13,928 bases of DNA from Stenotrophomonas sp. (GTDB lineage Bacteria > Pseudomonadota > Gammaproteobacteria > Xanthomonadales > Xanthomonadaceae): the NCBI GenBank assembly GCA_003525885.1, contig DQIG01000224.1, forward strand, positions 1 through 13,928, read 5' to 3'. Shown here one piece after another: positions 13,766 to 13,928 of the stretch (position 1 is its first letter; each line of letters starts with the position of its first letter). A program made the position numbers and the translations under genes. Under the pieces are notes generated by a model, which worked only from the letters and a program-made list of their open reading frames with translations, did no database searches and was not told the DNA's origin.

Positions 13766-13928
13766 CGCGCGGCCATCGCCTGCAGCAGCCGCTCGGCGCG
13801 CTCCAGGTCCTCGGGCGTGTCGATGCCCGGCGGGAACGGCTCGGGCGAGATCGCCACGCTGATCGGGTAACCGGCTTCCAGCACGCGCAGCTGCTCCAGC
13901 GACTCGACCTGCTCCAGCTGGCCCGGCG
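13762..13928 (-). CDS. kdsB: 3-deoxy-manno-octulosonate cytidylyltransferase, C-terminal end (partial)
   Basis: Only the last 54 complete codons before the TGA lie in the window. The readable end contains LEQLRVLEAGYPISVA, then PFPPGIDTPEDLERAERLL. The LEQLR and GIDTPEDLERA phrases are characteristic of KdsB, which activates Kdo with CTP for lipid A-Kdo assembly. The start and nucleotide-binding motifs lie beyond the right edge. The stop overlaps the phosphatase start by 4 bases (ATGA), placing kdsB upstream in the same operon. Confidence 0.88.
   Translation of the reverse strand, partial: PGQLEQVESLEQLRVLEAGYPISVAISPEPFPPGIDTPEDLERAERLLQAMAAR

Overview
The window is high-GC DNA, most likely from a Stenotrophomonas (maltophilia-complex) chromosome or a close Xanthomonadaceae relative. 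This is an inference from overall base composition, from the kdsB / low-molecular-weight phosphatase / uvrC / pgsA / tRNA-Gly gene order, and from two short GTAG-headed palindromes of the type that is abundant in S. maltophilia. The species cannot be fixed from the sequence alone.

Positions 1 to about 3066 are the end of an integrated mobile element (prophage or genomic island). It holds the 3' part of a phage-type cytosine-5 DNA methyltransferase, an unrecognised membrane-anchored protein in visibly AT-richer DNA, a small helix-turn-helix (excisionase-like) gene, and a complete tyrosine integrase. The integrase lies next to the 3' end of tRNA-Cys(GCA), the probable attachment site. The other end of the element lies outside the window to the left.

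Positions 3034 to 3559 hold a tRNA block on the minus strand: tRNA-Gly(GCC), tRNA-Gly(GCC) and tRNA-Cys(GCA). Hairpin terminators lie between and after them, and one strong sigma70-type promoter drives the first. A third identical tRNA-Gly(GCC), with its own promoter and terminator, lies at 9097 to 9172. Between the second and third Gly copies sit about 5.6 kb of other genes. These are a two-gene plus-strand unit for small four-helix membrane proteins and a four-gene minus-strand operon for a tripartite ABC exporter: outer-membrane factor, FtsX/DevC-type permease, ATPase and lipid-anchored adaptor. The exporter genes are joined by short overlaps or a 10-base gap and should form one envelope-spanning pump.

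Positions 9173 to 13928 hold an inverted pair of GTAG palindromes and then a tightly packed minus-strand operon read in the order kdsB (3' end only), low-molecular-weight protein tyrosine phosphatase, a thioredoxin-fold/NHL-propeller protein, uvrC and pgsA. Three consecutive junctions are 4-base ATGA overlaps. This part is conserved housekeeping sequence: LPS sugar activation, nucleotide excision repair and phosphatidylglycerol synthesis. The NHL protein is of unknown function and lacks the thioredoxin cysteine pair.
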